Below, in pieces: positions 40,566 to 51,600 of a DNA stretch of 64,000 nucleotides. Each line of letters begins with the position of its first letter. Positions within the stretch are counted from its first letter, which is position 1. The notes under the pieces were generated by a model. That model ran no database searches, was not told where the DNA came from, and saw only the letters and a list, made by a program, of their open reading frames with translations. Origin of the DNA: an uncultured Verrucomicrobiae bacterium (GTDB lineage Bacteria; Verrucomicrobiota; Verrucomicrobiia; Limisphaerales; AAA164-E04); NCBI GenBank assembly GCA_943788245.1, contig CALSPN010000046.1:64635-128634 (forward strand), written 5' to 3'. Position numbers and translations under genes: made by a program.

Positions 40566-43500
40566 ATGAACCTCAGGCTTGGCATCACTGCATCCATGCG
40601 ATCAAGGCATCATGCTTCAATCGTCTTGCTTACGATCTTGTTTCATGGATCACTCAAAATATGTGCCGATCCCCTGGTAGATTATGAGCAGGATATTCAA
40701 CCGGTGTTTGATCGCGTTTGTTTGGAGTGCCATGGACCTGAATCTCAAAAAGGAGGTTTGCGACTCGACGGTTTGGATCAGTTGGCGTTGGGTGGTTCCT
40801 CCGGGGTTGCCGTCGTTCCTGGGCATTCCGATAAAGGGCTTTTGCTTCAAAAAATCCTTCACCGTGACCCTGAAGAACGGATGCCTCCAGAGAAGCGATC
40901 CCCATTGACACCCGAAGAGGTTCAAAAGATCAAATCCTGGGTGAACTCGGGGGCTGTCGAACTGGTTCAGCAGGCCAAAGCTCCCTATCCAAAAGAAGCC
41001 TATGAGCACTGGTCATTAAAACCTCTTGAGCAACCTGGGTTGCCAGAATTGAATGATGGTGGAGCAAGATGGGTGCGTCATCCGCTGGATGCTTTCGTTT
41101 ATCAAAAAATGTTCGATCATGGACTGAGTCCTTCACCCGAGGCTGATCGCGTGACATTGATAAGGCGTATTTATTTCGACCTTATCGGCCTGCCTCCATC
41201 GGCAAAAGCAATTCAGTCATTCGTTCGCTCGAAAAACCCTCATGCCTATGAATTGCTGGTCGATCGGTTGCTGGCGTCTGAGGCATATGGTGAGCGCTGG
41301 GCGCGGCACTGGCTGGATGTTGTGCATTACGCCGATACCCATGGCTATGATAAAGATAAGCCCCGCCCGAATGCCTGGCCCTATCGAGATTACGTGATTC
41401 GTTCTTTCAATGCGGATAAGCCATATTCCAGATTCGTCGAAGAGCAACTCGCCGGAGATGTCTTATATCCTGACAGCATGGATGGCATAACGGCCACCGG
41501 CTTCATTGCTGCCGGGCCTTGGGATTTCATCGGGCATGCCGAAGTTTCGGAAGACAAACTGGATGGCAAAGTCGCTCGTCATCTCGACCGTGACGACATG
41601 GTCGCAGTCACCATGAATACCTTCGCGAGCACCACGGTTCAATGTGCGAGGTGTCACCACCATAAATTCGATCCAGTTCGCATGGAGGATTATTACAGTT
41701 TGCAGTCGGTTTTCTCTGCTTTGGATCGTGCAGATCGAACCTTTGATGCCGATGCGAGTGTCAGCAGGAAGCGTCGACAATGGATGTCCTCCATGGATAA
41801 AATTCAGGAAGAACTGGATGAGCTCACCGCACGTGTCCGAGAAGCGGCGGGTTCCTCATTACCTGAATTGGAGTCATCCATCAAAGAACTTGAGGGATCA
41901 AAAAAGAGCAAACCGGATGCCTACGGTTATCACAGTGCGATTGCTCAATCACAAGATGAGACCAAATGGGTTCAAGTTGACCTGGGGGCTCCAACAGACA
42001 TACGGGAGCTGGTTCTGAGAGCGAGTGACGATGATTTCAATGGTATTGGTGCGGGCTTTGGATTCCCTTTGCGTTTCAAAATCGAAGCCTCAAGTGATCC
42101 TGCGTTTATCAATGCTCCCACGTTGCTAGTGGATATAACTCCAGAGGATGTTCCGAATCCAAAGCGGGTTCCGCTTTCGTTTGAAATCAATCCTCCTGTC
42201 ATGTCTCGATTTGTCCGTGTGAGTGCCACGCGCCTGGCGATCAGATCCAAGGACTATATCTTTTCACTGGCAGAATTGGAGATCAAGAACTCGGGAGGTA
42301 ACAATGTCGCATTGGGTAAGGCTGTTTCCTCAAAAGACAGCATTGAGGCTTCACCTCGATGGGCAAAGGCGAATTTGGTGGATGGTAAATTCGTGAGTGA
42401 TGAAAAGGTGACGGCGGGTGCTAAGACCCTCGCTCAGTTAGTGGCTGAAAAGAATGCATTGCTCAAGAAAGCGACCCAACCTGAATGGGCGCAGCGCAAA
42501 CAGATCCTTCTGGAAGAAAAGGAGATGTTGCAATCCAGCTTAGATCAATTGCCTCCACCGTCCAAAGTGTATGCAGGTACGGTCCATCAAGGCAGTGGTG
42601 CCTTTCGTGGGACTGGGCACATGGGAGGCAAGCCAAGAACGATACATGTACTCTCTCGAGGAGACGTTGATAAGCCCGGTAAAACAGTGAATCCCGGTGT
42701 TGTCCCTGTGATCTATGGGCAGGAAACTCGCTTTGAATTGCCAATGGACCATGATGAAGGGGAACGGCGTGTGGCTTTGGCTCGCTGGATTCTGCAAAAA
42801 AAGCACCCTCTGACCTGGCGCTCTATTGTGAACCGAATCTGGCAATACCATTTTGGAGCTGGTATCTGCGATAGCCCCAATGATTTCGGACTCATGGGCA
42901 GCGAGCCGACACATCCTGAATTACTGGATTGGCTCGCGGTTACTTTTCGTGATGGAGGCCAATCATTCAAGCAACTGCATCGCATGATCCTGACGAGTGC
43001 CACGTATCGTCAAACTTCCAATGCGAACCTTGAAAAAGCATCCATTGATTCGGGAAATCGCTACTTGTGGCGCATGAACCGGCGCCGGCTTGAAGCGGAA
43101 GCAGTGAGGGATTCGGTGCTCTCATTGGCCGGAGTTTTGGACAGAAAAATGGGCGGTCCTGCATTCATGGATTTTGTGATTGAAAAGCCTGAGCATTCAC
43201 CCCACTACGAATATCGATTGCACGATCCAATGGACCCTGCGTCTCACCGAAGATCCATTTACCGGTTTATTGTTCGGTCTCAGCAGCAGCCATTCATGAC
43301 GACACTGGATTGTGCGGATCCATCTTTGATGGTAGGAAGGCGCAATGAAACACTGACTCCTTCTCAATCTCTTGCGCTTCTGAACAACCCCTTCATGGTG
43401 GCGATGGCCAAAGAGTGGGGGAGGAAATTAGAAAAAAGCAGTTTGGATTTACCGGGTCAAATCCAAACTGCCATTGAAGCAGCGACGGGTAAAAAGCCTG

Positions 43501-43604
43501 ATGCGGTGGAATTAAAACGATGGGTTGATTATGCCAAAACGCATGGTCTTGCGAACACATGTCGCTGGATGCTCAACATGAACGCTTTTTTGTTCGTGGA
43601 TTAA
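40566..43604 (+). CDS. Exported PSCyt1/DUF1549/DUF1553 protein with discoidin-like insert
   Basis: A large exported protein of about 1012 residues from the ATG at 40566; the ORF track GTG at 40521 gives a longer, less likely leader. Domains in order: signal peptide (ASIVLLTILFHGSLKICA); a planctomycete-type cytochrome c domain with haem site CLECH near residue 52; DUF1549 (DAFVYQKMFDHGLSPSPEADRVTLIRRIYFDLIGLPP); an F5/8 type C-like beta domain (WVQVDLGAPTDIRELVLRA, FVRVSATRLA) near residues 470-600; and C-terminal DUF1553 (LARWILQKKHPLTWRSIVNRIWQYHFG). These proteins are hallmark exported proteins of Planctomycetes and Verrucomicrobia, suspected in polysaccharide breakdown. The DUF1501 partner gene usually next door is absent. 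Confidence 0.92.
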   Translation: MNLRLGITASMRSRHHASIVLLTILFHGSLKICADPLVDYEQDIQPVFDRVCLECHGPESQKGGLRLDGLDQLALGGSSGVAVVPGHSDKGLLLQKILHRDPEERMPPEKRSPLTPEEVQKIKSWVNSGAVELVQQAKAPYPKEAYEHWSLKPLEQPGLPELNDGGARWVRHPLDAFVYQKMFDHGLSPSPEADRVTLIRRIYFDLIGLPPSAKAIQSFVRSKNPHAYELLVDRLLASEAYGERWARHWLDVVHYADTHGYDKDKPRPNAWPYRDYVIRSFNADKPYSRFVEEQLAGDVLYPDSMDGITATGFIAAGPWDFIGHAEVSEDKLDGKVARHLDRDDMVAVTMNTFASTTVQCARCHHHKFDPVRMEDYYSLQSVFSALDRADRTFDADASVSRKRRQWMSSMDKIQEELDELTARVREAAGSSLPELESSIKELEGSKKSKPDAYGYHSAIAQSQDETKWVQVDLGAPTDIRELVLRASDDDFNGIGAGFGFPLRFKIEASSDPAFINAPTLLVDITPEDVPNPKRVPLSFEINPPVMSRFVRVSATRLAIRSKDYIFSLAELEIKNSGGNNVALGKAVSSKDSIEASPRWAKANLVDGKFVSDEKVTAGAKTLAQLVAEKNALLKKATQPEWAQRKQILLEEKEMLQSSLDQLPPPSKVYAGTVHQGSGAFRGTGHMGGKPRTIHVLSRGDVDKPGKTVNPGVVPVIYGQETRFELPMDHDEGERRVALARWILQKKHPLTWRSIVNRIWQYHFGAGICDSPNDFGLMGSEPTHPELLDWLAVTFRDGGQSFKQLHRMILTSATYRQTSNANLEKASIDSGNRYLWRMNRRRLEAEAVRDSVLSLAGVLDRKMGGPAFMDFVIEKPEHSPHYEYRLHDPMDPASHRRSIYRFIVRSQQQPFMTTLDCADPSLMVGRRNETLTPSQSLALLNNPFMVAMAKEWGRKLEKSSLDLPGQIQTAIEAATGKKPDAVELKRWVDYAKTHGLANTCRWMLNMNAFLFVD

Positions 43605-43618
43605 TTCAAGTAAACGAA

Positions 43619-43921
43619 TTATCCACCAAAGTCGTAAACCACCACTTTGGTGACGACTTTCTTGAAGACCTCTTCCACAAATTTCACATGATCAGGATGT
43701 ATTTGATACGCGTCCTGAGTCGCTTTGTCTTTGAATACGATATTGAGCGCGACTTGATAGCTTTGATCAACCACTGGTCGCTCGCTTGTGGCCATATAGC
43801 CTACGTGAAAATGGTCTGCACCCGGAATATCTTTCAGATATTTGTGGGCCCCATCCATCAGTTCCTTCGCAGCATTTGGTTGCTCTGGGTCCGTCCAAAA
43901 AATGACAACATGTGAAAACAT
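43619..43921 (-). CDS. Dabb-family stress-responsive A/B barrel protein
   Basis: The 100-residue cytosolic protein reads FSHVVIFWTDPEQPNAAKELMDGAHKYLKDIPGADHFHVGY and ends with VFKDKATQDAYQIHPDHVKFVEEV. This is the ferredoxin-like Dabb fold with its conserved His-containing segments. Dabb proteins are small dimers of varied function. It converges with the PSCyt1 gene (14 bases between stops) and is a single-gene unit. Confidence 0.9.
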   Translation of the reverse strand: MFSHVVIFWTDPEQPNAAKELMDGAHKYLKDIPGADHFHVGYMATSERPVVDQSYQVALNIVFKDKATQDAYQIHPDHVKFVEEVFKKVVTKVVVYDFGG

Positions 43922-44545
43922 AGTGAGATTTCATTGTTTTTAAGCAAGAAAGGCAACGAGTTTTTTTGATTTGCCGGGAAAACAAAAATTCATCACTCAG
44001 GGAGCAAGGAAGTTCTGTCATCCCTAAGCGCTGGAGAAGAGTTACAGATGCCTTATTTGGGAGGGAATGGACAGGGCGAACTTTGCTGGGCGAAGCAGCA
44101 AATGCAGTTCAGATCAGCTTCGATAATGGTGATCGTTCTCAAGACTCCTGAGTAAGTCGGTCTTTTACGCTCCAAGGAGGAACTTAAATCCGCCATTTTT
44201 GAAGAAATGGACCCGGATTTCCGACAGCATGCCAGCCATGGGAAACGGCCAAACCCAGAACGTTTTTCTGCCTGCCGAAAAGAATTAGCCTTTAAATCGT
44301 CACCGATATCTTATGTCGTTCGTTGAGAAATTTTCCTCCGCAAGGCCTATCGGTGAAACTCTTATTTAAACATTGTTCAATCAGTCACGCTGATACTTTC
44401 TTCACTGACCCTCATAAAACCCTCTACTTTATCGTTATTTTGAACAGGTGCTTCCTACCGCCTGTTGGGGTGTGAGTGAATAAGTGCACAATATATGGTG
44501 GTTTTCGGCTTTACAACTATAAGTAGAATCCACATTATTACACCC
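43922..44545. other. 624-base intergenic region before smc
   Basis: No gene is supported. Short ORFs of 40-60 codons exist on both strands, including one following AAGGAGGAACTT at about 44176, but none has recognisable composition or motifs. No tRNA or SRP RNA pattern was found. It must hold the promoters of the divergent Dabb gene and smc. Confidence 0.5.
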
Positions 44546-47500
44546 ATGCATCTTAAGAACCTCACAGTACTGGGGTTCAAATCGTTTGCGGATAAGACCT
44601 CCCTGAACTTTGAACCTGGTATTACCGCTATTGTTGGGCCCAATGGTTGCGGCAAATCCAACGTAGCGGATGCGATCCGCTGGGTACTTGGTGAGCAATC
44701 GGCCAAGGCGCTGCGTGGCGGTGAGATGGCCGATGTGATTTTTAATGGCACTGACAAGCGCAAAGCTTATGGCATGGCCGAAGTCTCCTTGACTTTGTCG
44801 GATGTGGATGAGGAGCAATTAAAGGCTGCGGGTGTTGATCTTTCTTTCAGTGAAATCACGGTGACTCGCCGAGTTCTACGAGATGGTGGTAGCGAATATT
44901 ATATCAACAAAACTCAGTGCCGCCTGAGAGATATTCAACAGCTTTTCATGGGTACGGGTGTGGGGCGCGCAAGCTACAGCATCATGGCTCAGGGTAATAT
45001 TACGCAGTTGCTCAGCAGTAAACCTGAAGATCGCCGCATTGTTTTTGAAGAGGCTGCAGGAATCACCAAGTTTAAGGCTCAAAAGCGCGAGGCTCTCCGA
45101 AAGCTGGACCACACAGATCAGAATCTGCTGCGGGTGGCAGATTTGGTTGGCGAGGTAAAACGTCAGATTGGATCCCTGCAAAGGCAGGCAGGCAAAGCCA
45201 AGCGTTACAAGCAGGTACAAACCGAACTGCAACTTCTAGAAACTCAGTTGGCTCGTCATGAATACGATATTCTTCAAAATGAAATTCAAGATCGCCATTC
45301 TGCCTGTGAGGGACTCCAGCAGCAATATGAAGAGTCCTCTCAGTTTGTTCTGAAGAATGAGGAAGAAATCCGACAGTTGCGATCACGGCTTGCTGAACTG
45401 GATGCAGAGATCAGCGCTTCCCAGCAAAAGGGAATGGAGTTGAAGAATCAGGCAGATCGCCACGAAGGACGCATTCAATTCAATCGCGAGCGGTTGGTCG
45501 AGTTGGACCATCAAAATGAGCGAGCCCTAAGTGAAATAAGTCAATCGGAGGGTCGCAAGCTCGAGGTGGAAGCAGAGCTTGAAGCGCTGGCTCATTCTTT
45601 GGCATCTGCCGATCAAGGCCTTCAGCAAAAGCGAGATGCAGTTGAAGAGCATTTGGAGATTGTGCGTCAGGTTGAGTCTTCCATTCAATCAAGGCAGGAA
45701 GCATTTCGACAGGTTCAAACCGAATCTTTCACCGCAACTCAAGCGGTTGGCAAGGTCAGGAATGAAATCAGTGCCCTTGATTTCCAGAGTCAAAGTCATG
45801 CCAAACGACTTGATAAATTATCCTCTGAAAAAATTCAGCTTGAAGAAGAGCGCACTAGCCAGCGAGCAAAACTGGATCAATTTTCAGACACGGTTGAAGC
45901 CGACAAAAAGGCAGCGCATGATCAGCGTGAGACAGTTGAGCAACGTCAGGCTCGCTTGAAAGTCTTACAGGAAGAAATTCAAGTTGTTGCAGAGAAGCTT
46001 GATTGCGTGCTTCAGTCTCAGGCGGAGAAACGAAGTCAGCTGAGGGTCTTGAAGGATCTGGAATCCTCTCATGAGGGCTTCAGTGAAGGCGCGGTGGCTG
46101 CCATGAGGGAAACTGACACGCTGATGGGATCTCTGGCCGATCATTTGCGAGTGGAGTCGAAATTCGTACCAGCCATTGAATCGGTTCTGGGAGATTTCCT
46201 GCAGGTCGTTTTAACCGAATCACCAGAGGCAGCTCGAGAGATTCTTGGGTTGTTGCGCGACAAGAAAGCAGGCAGTGCGAGCGTGGCATCGGTGAGTATG
46301 ATGCAGAAAGTCTCTGAATGTTCCTTTAGCCACAGCCCCACAACGCATGACCCTGCATACAGTCCACACGGGCTGGCAGCATTGACCGTGGTCGAGTGTG
46401 ACCCAATCGTTCAGCCCCTGCTCGATTGTCTTTTAGGCTCAGTTTACATTGTTGATGATCTTGAGTCGGCAGCATCTTTTTGGCGAGAGTCCGGGCGGTG
46501 TGTCAGTTTTGTGACAAGTCAGGGGGAGACCCTGAGCCCTTGTGGTGTATTCACAGGCGGTGGGGCGCTATCAGATGGCAAGAACCTGACCACTTCCATC
46601 TTGGCGCGGAAAAATAAAATTGTTGAGCTGGAAGAGCAGGTAGCTCTCGTTCAGGTCGAAGTGTCTGAAGCCAGCCGGAAGAAAGGCCAGATCGCATCAG
46701 AAATTTCCTCCATACAAGCCGGCCTCCAGGAAGCTCAATCCGAGTTGAAAGCCCGCGAGGTTGCCATTGCCACCAGTGAAGGTGAGTATCGCGCTTTGAA
46801 GACCTCCAGTCAGGTGCTTGAGCAGAAGATCGATACTGTTGTTTATGAAATTCAAAGTCTCTCTGATCAGGATAAGGAATTAACTGAAAAACGAGAGCAT
46901 CTTAAAGTTCAATTAAATCAGATTGTTGAACAAGAGAAAACGGCTCAGGAAAAGCTCAATGAACTCAATCAGGAGCTGGATCATTTTCGTCAAGAACGCG
47001 ACCGGGCACAAGCGGCATCAACAGAATCCAAAGTCATGTTGGCCTCGGAAGAACAATCCGTGGCGGCTCAGAAAAGGCAAAAAAGCCCATTGGAGCAGCG
47101 TAATCGTGAATTGTCTCAAGCCCTCGAACAACGGCGGGCTGAAATTGCTTCGGTGCTTCAAAAACGGGAACAGTGTGAATCTGAAATTGCCGAGTCCGAA
47201 TCCTCTGTAGAACGCTTCAGCCACGAACGCAATATCGTCAGTGAACAAACTGCTGGTTTGGTTGCGCAAAAGCGTGAACAGGATGGAGCCATTCAGCAGC
47301 GCGATGGGATTTTGACCGAACATCGTCAGCGACTGAATGAAGTCCAGAATCGTAAGGGTGTGCTCGAGGTTGAGCTGGCCAAGAAACTTTCCAAACTGGA
47401 GAATTTATGCAATCGCATTGAGGAGCGTTATCAGATTGCTCTCGATCAGGTTGAAACAGAAAATGTCCCATTGGATTCACTTCCGGAAGGAGGGGCGTCC

Positions 47501-48334
47501 ACTGAGGCCGAGCCTCGACCTGACGTTGAAATTTTTGATGTGGATACCGATTGGGACGCAGTGAGCGAGCGGGTCCAGGCTCTTCAGAAGAAAATGGATA
47601 GTATGGGACCAGTGAATCTGGTTGCTATCGAGGAATATGAAGAGACCGAGGAGCGTTACCAATTCTTGACTCAGCAGTATGATGATTTGGTCAAAGCAAA
47701 GGATGAACTGATGACGGTGATTAATCGCATTAACACCCAAACTCGAGAGATGTTCATTCAGACTTTCAATCAGATTCGTGAAAATTTTCAATCGATGTTT
47801 ACAGAAATATTCGATGGAGGTATGGCTGATTTGAAACTGCACGATGACGAAGATGTCTTGGAGAGTGGTATCGATATCGTTGCGCGTCCTCCCGGAAAAA
47901 AGCTGCAAAGTATTTCCTTGCTCTCCGGTGGTGAACAGACCATGACCGCGGTGTCTTTGTTGTTCGCTATTTATCAGGTACGTCCAAGTCCCTTTTGCGT
48001 ATTGGACGAACTCGATGCACCACTCGATGAATCCAACATCAATCGATTCATCATGATCCTTGAGCGATTCCTTGATCATTCACAATTTATCATTATCACG
48101 CACAACAAGAGGACTATTTCCATAGCCGACATCCTTTATGGAGTCACCATGCAGGAGCGCGGCGTAAGTCGAATCGTGAGCGTAAAATTTAACAGGGAAG
48201 AAAATAAAATGGCAGGACCGGAAAGTTCCGGGCGCCTGGCGAATTCAAAAGCAACCCTGCAGTCCTCCCGAGTGAGTGATGATGGCCTTGATTTAGAGGC
48301 CGATCGGTCTGCAAAAGCGATTCTCAAAGAATAA
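44546..48334 (+). CDS. smc: Chromosome segregation protein SMC
   Basis: The 1262-residue condensin ATPase starts at ATG 44546 (MHLKNLTVLGFKSFADKT); the ORF track adds 17 non-family residues. Walker A GPNGCGKSN lies near residue 32 with signature region REALRKL... downstream. Two long coiled coils flank a hinge at about residues 510-670 (FVPAIESVLGDFLQVVL ... VSFVTSQGETLSPCGVFTGG). The C-terminal head has LLSGGEQTMTA near 1125 and Walker B FCVLDELDAPLDE near 1149. SMC organises and segregates the chromosome with ScpA and ScpB, which are not in the window. The last roughly 50 residues after the head are a low-complexity extension. Confidence 0.97.
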   Translation: MHLKNLTVLGFKSFADKTSLNFEPGITAIVGPNGCGKSNVADAIRWVLGEQSAKALRGGEMADVIFNGTDKRKAYGMAEVSLTLSDVDEEQLKAAGVDLSFSEITVTRRVLRDGGSEYYINKTQCRLRDIQQLFMGTGVGRASYSIMAQGNITQLLSSKPEDRRIVFEEAAGITKFKAQKREALRKLDHTDQNLLRVADLVGEVKRQIGSLQRQAGKAKRYKQVQTELQLLETQLARHEYDILQNEIQDRHSACEGLQQQYEESSQFVLKNEEEIRQLRSRLAELDAEISASQQKGMELKNQADRHEGRIQFNRERLVELDHQNERALSEISQSEGRKLEVEAELEALAHSLASADQGLQQKRDAVEEHLEIVRQVESSIQSRQEAFRQVQTESFTATQAVGKVRNEISALDFQSQSHAKRLDKLSSEKIQLEEERTSQRAKLDQFSDTVEADKKAAHDQRETVEQRQARLKVLQEEIQVVAEKLDCVLQSQAEKRSQLRVLKDLESSHEGFSEGAVAAMRETDTLMGSLADHLRVESKFVPAIESVLGDFLQVVLTESPEAAREILGLLRDKKAGSASVASVSMMQKVSECSFSHSPTTHDPAYSPHGLAALTVVECDPIVQPLLDCLLGSVYIVDDLESAASFWRESGRCVSFVTSQGETLSPCGVFTGGGALSDGKNLTTSILARKNKIVELEEQVALVQVEVSEASRKKGQIASEISSIQAGLQEAQSELKAREVAIATSEGEYRALKTSSQVLEQKIDTVVYEIQSLSDQDKELTEKREHLKVQLNQIVEQEKTAQEKLNELNQELDHFRQERDRAQAASTESKVMLASEEQSVAAQKRQKSPLEQRNRELSQALEQRRAEIASVLQKREQCESEIAESESSVERFSHERNIVSEQTAGLVAQKREQDGAIQQRDGILTEHRQRLNEVQNRKGVLEVELAKKLSKLENLCNRIEERYQIALDQVETENVPLDSLPEGGASTEAEPRPDVEIFDVDTDWDAVSERVQALQKKMDSMGPVNLVAIEEYEETEERYQFLTQQYDDLVKAKDELMTVINRINTQTREMFIQTFNQIRENFQSMFTEIFDGGMADLKLHDDEDVLESGIDIVARPPGKKLQSISLLSGGEQTMTAVSLLFAIYQVRPSPFCVLDELDAPLDESNINRFIMILERFLDHSQFIIITHNKRTISIADILYGVTMQERGVSRIVSVKFNREENKMAGPESSGRLANSKATLQSSRVSDDGLDLEADRSAKAILKE

Positions 48335-48615
48335 GCTAGGACCAGTCTTTTTTGGGGGGAAGGTAGTTTATGGAGCCTTCCAAAATTTTGTGCCCTTTTG
48401 AGTTGAAAGCACTAAATGTTGTGGTATCGTTTTTAACTGTATCCAACAGCTAGTGTTCAAGAGCTCGGAGAGGGAAATTTGAGTCGTATTTTGTAAGCGC
48501 AGTAGGGCTGCGTAATGTCGTTCCAAAAAATCCCAACGGTATCCATTTAGGATATCCTATATGTCCTTAATGAGTAAAACACTTTTAACATATCTCAGAG
48601 TAGAAAGAGCAAGCA
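48335..48615. promoter_or_regulatory. smc-nrdJ spacer with overlapping palindromes
   Basis: The 281-base spacer has a weak hairpin after smc (GGAAGG / CCTTCC around 48358-48384). Close to nrdJ, around 48537-48558, overlapping inverted repeats are seen (TATCC-ATTTA-GGATA, then AGGATATCCT). No cobalamin-riboswitch B12 box (GCCACT) and no NrdR-box pair were found. Confidence 0.3.
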
Positions 48616-51600
48616 ATGATCAACGCCCAGGATGAAACATTAAACCAACCAGACACCGCCAGCTCGAGCGACAGAATGCGAGCCACTAAGGCTCCCAAAA
48701 CCAAGCGTTCCAGCAAAAAGAAAAACGCCCTGAAAGTGAAACGAATTTTCAGTTCCTCTCAGGAGAGCCCATATGATCAAGTAGAGTGGGACAAGCGAGT
48801 TGCAGAGATCACAGATGGGAAAGGCAAAGTGATCTTTCGGCAGGAAGATGTGGAAGTGCCCAAGACATGGTCCATGCTGGCAACCAATGTGGTTGTTTCC
48901 AAATATTTTTACGGTGAACAAGATACAGACGAACGCGAATACTCTGTCCGACAGTTGATTCATCGTGTTTGTCGCACAATTGCCGACTGGGGGACCAAAG
49001 ATGGTTATTTCAACAAAACAGACGGCGAAATTTTTTACAATGAACTCTCATGGCTTTGCTTGAATCAATATGGTGCTTTCAACTCTCCCGTATGGTTCAA
49101 TGTCGGGCTTTACCACGAATATGGAGTTGGTCGTGATTCTGCGAAGGGAAACTGGTATTTCGATCCTTCCACGCAGCACAGTGAACGAGCACCTACTCAG
49201 TATGAATATCCGCAATGCAGTGCCTGCTTTATTCAGTCGGTTGATGATAACATGGAAGACATCATGCGGTTGGCTTACAGCGAAGCGATGTTGTTTAAAT
49301 ATGGTTCAGGCACGGGATCAGATCTTTCTCCAATTCGTTCCAGTAGGGAGAAACTGAGTGGTGGTGGACGTCCAAGCGGGCCAATGTCTTTCCTCAAAGT
49401 GTATGATCAAGTTGCCAACGTTGTGAAGTCTGGAGGTAAGACTCGACGCGCAGCCAAGATGAATACTTTGAAAGATTGGCATGGCGATATTGAAGATTTC
49501 ATTGAAGCCAAGCAGCTTGAGGAGAAAAAAGCATGGGCTCTGATTGAGCAGGGTTATGATGGCTCTTACAACGGGGATGCGTATGGCAGCGTCATGTATC
49601 AAAATGAAAACTTGTCTGTCCGTGTCAGTGACGAATTTCTGGATGCTGCCTTGAATGACAAGGAATGGTGGACCCGATCCGTAACTACCGGTAAACCGCT
49701 TGAAAAGAAAAGTGCTAATCATCTGCTGAATCGCATTGCTGAAGGAACGCACATTTGTGGTGATCCCGGTTTGCAATATGATGGAGCCATTCAAAACTGG
49801 CATACATGTAAGGGTAGCGAGCCGATTCATTCAACCAACCCTTGCTCTGAGTATGTTTTTCTCAACAACACTGCGTGCAATCTTGCTTCATTGAACCTCA
49901 TGAAGTTCAAGCGCGAAGATGGGCGCTTTGACGTGGACCGCTTCAAGGCTGCCGTGCGTTTATTTATTACCGCTCAAGAAATTGTGGTGGACAACTCCTC
50001 ATACCCAACTCCAGATATTGCGGAAAACTCACATATTTTCCGCACTTTGGGGCTTGGTTATGCAAACTTGGGATCACTGATCATGAGCTACGGATTATCT
50101 TATGACTCGGATGCTGGAAGATCACTGGCTGGGGCCATCACTTCGATCATGACGGGGCATGCCTATGAACAATCGGCTGAGATATCACGCATTATGGGCC
50201 CTTTCCCCGGCTATAAAGACGCCCGTTGTGCTGGCTTGAGCAAGCCCTTGAAAAAAGATAATGTCGAGTCGATGCTCGAAGTGATTCGCCTCCACAAAAA
50301 GGAAGCAGAAACTATTCAGCCCAGTCAGGAATTTGATTATCTGAAACAGGAAGCTCGTCATTGTTGGGAACATGCTGAACGACATGGCGTGGAACATGGT
50401 TACCGTAACGCGCAGGTCACAGTTTTGGCTCCAACGGGAACGATTGCTTTCCTGATGGACTGTGACACCACTGGTATTGAGCCTGACATCGCGCTTGTGA
50501 AATACAAACTGCTTGCCGGTGGCGGTATGCTCAAAATTGTCAATCGAACGGTGCCGCAAGCATTGAAGCGACTTAATTACACCCAGAAGGAAATAGATCG
50601 CATCATCAGTCATATTGAAAAACATGACACTATCGAGAATGTGACGGAAAACGGGAAAGTCATTGAAAGCGGGCTTCACCCAGAGCATTTGAGTGTTTTT
50701 GATTGCGCTTTCAAGCCGCACCAGGGTGTGCGAAGTATTCATTACATGGCTCACTTGAAAATGATGGGCGCTGCTCAACCTTTCATCAGTGGAGCCATTT
50801 CGAAAACTGTAAACTTGCCTCATGAGTGCTCGGTTCAAGATATCAAAGATGCTTATGTGCAGGCTTGGAAAATGGGCTTGAAATGTGTGGCTATTTATCG
50901 TGACGGATCAAAACGCTCACAACCTCTTAACACAAATCAATCTTCCACGGAGTCAGAAAACGAATCAGTTGAAGACAAGATCACATCACTTGAAAAAGAA
51001 ATTGAGCGACTTGGAAAACAGGCAACACAGCCATTGCGCCGCCGATTGCCAGAAACCCGCAAGGCGGTGACTCATAAGTTTGATATCGCCGGACACGAAG
51101 GTTACCTAACAGTGGGACTGTTTGAAGATGATAGCCCTGGTGAATTGTTCATTACTATGGCCAAAGAAGGTTCCACGATTGGGGGGCTCATGGATAGTGT
51201 TGCTACCTTGACAAGCATGGCCTTGCAGTATGGTGTGCCCTTGGAGGCTTTGGTCAGGAAGTTTTCACATCAGCGCTTTGAACCCTCTGGCTTCACTAAG
51301 AATCCCAACATACGCAACTGCTCCTCCATTCCAGATTATGTATTTCGCTGGATGTCGCAGACCTTTGCGCCGGGAAAGTCTCAAACAGCTGAGACTGCCA
51401 ATCCGCAGCCTGAGCTGAAAATGCCTGGGCTGGAGCAAGCAGAGAAGCAATCGATCAACCGCCCGATCGCTGAACTGCCATTGAGTGAAGAGGCAAGCCG
51501 CACGGCACTCTCATTGGAAATCAATGCTGGAGGTGAAAATGGAACCTCCTCAGTGCGTGCGGATAGAGGTGCGACCTCGATAGAAGGCCAATCCTTTGTC

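Noticed and set aside
48335-48615. Cobalamin riboswitch upstream of the B12-dependent nrdJ
   Set aside because: The conserved B12-box sequence and the expected fold were not seen, though such a switch would make biological sense.
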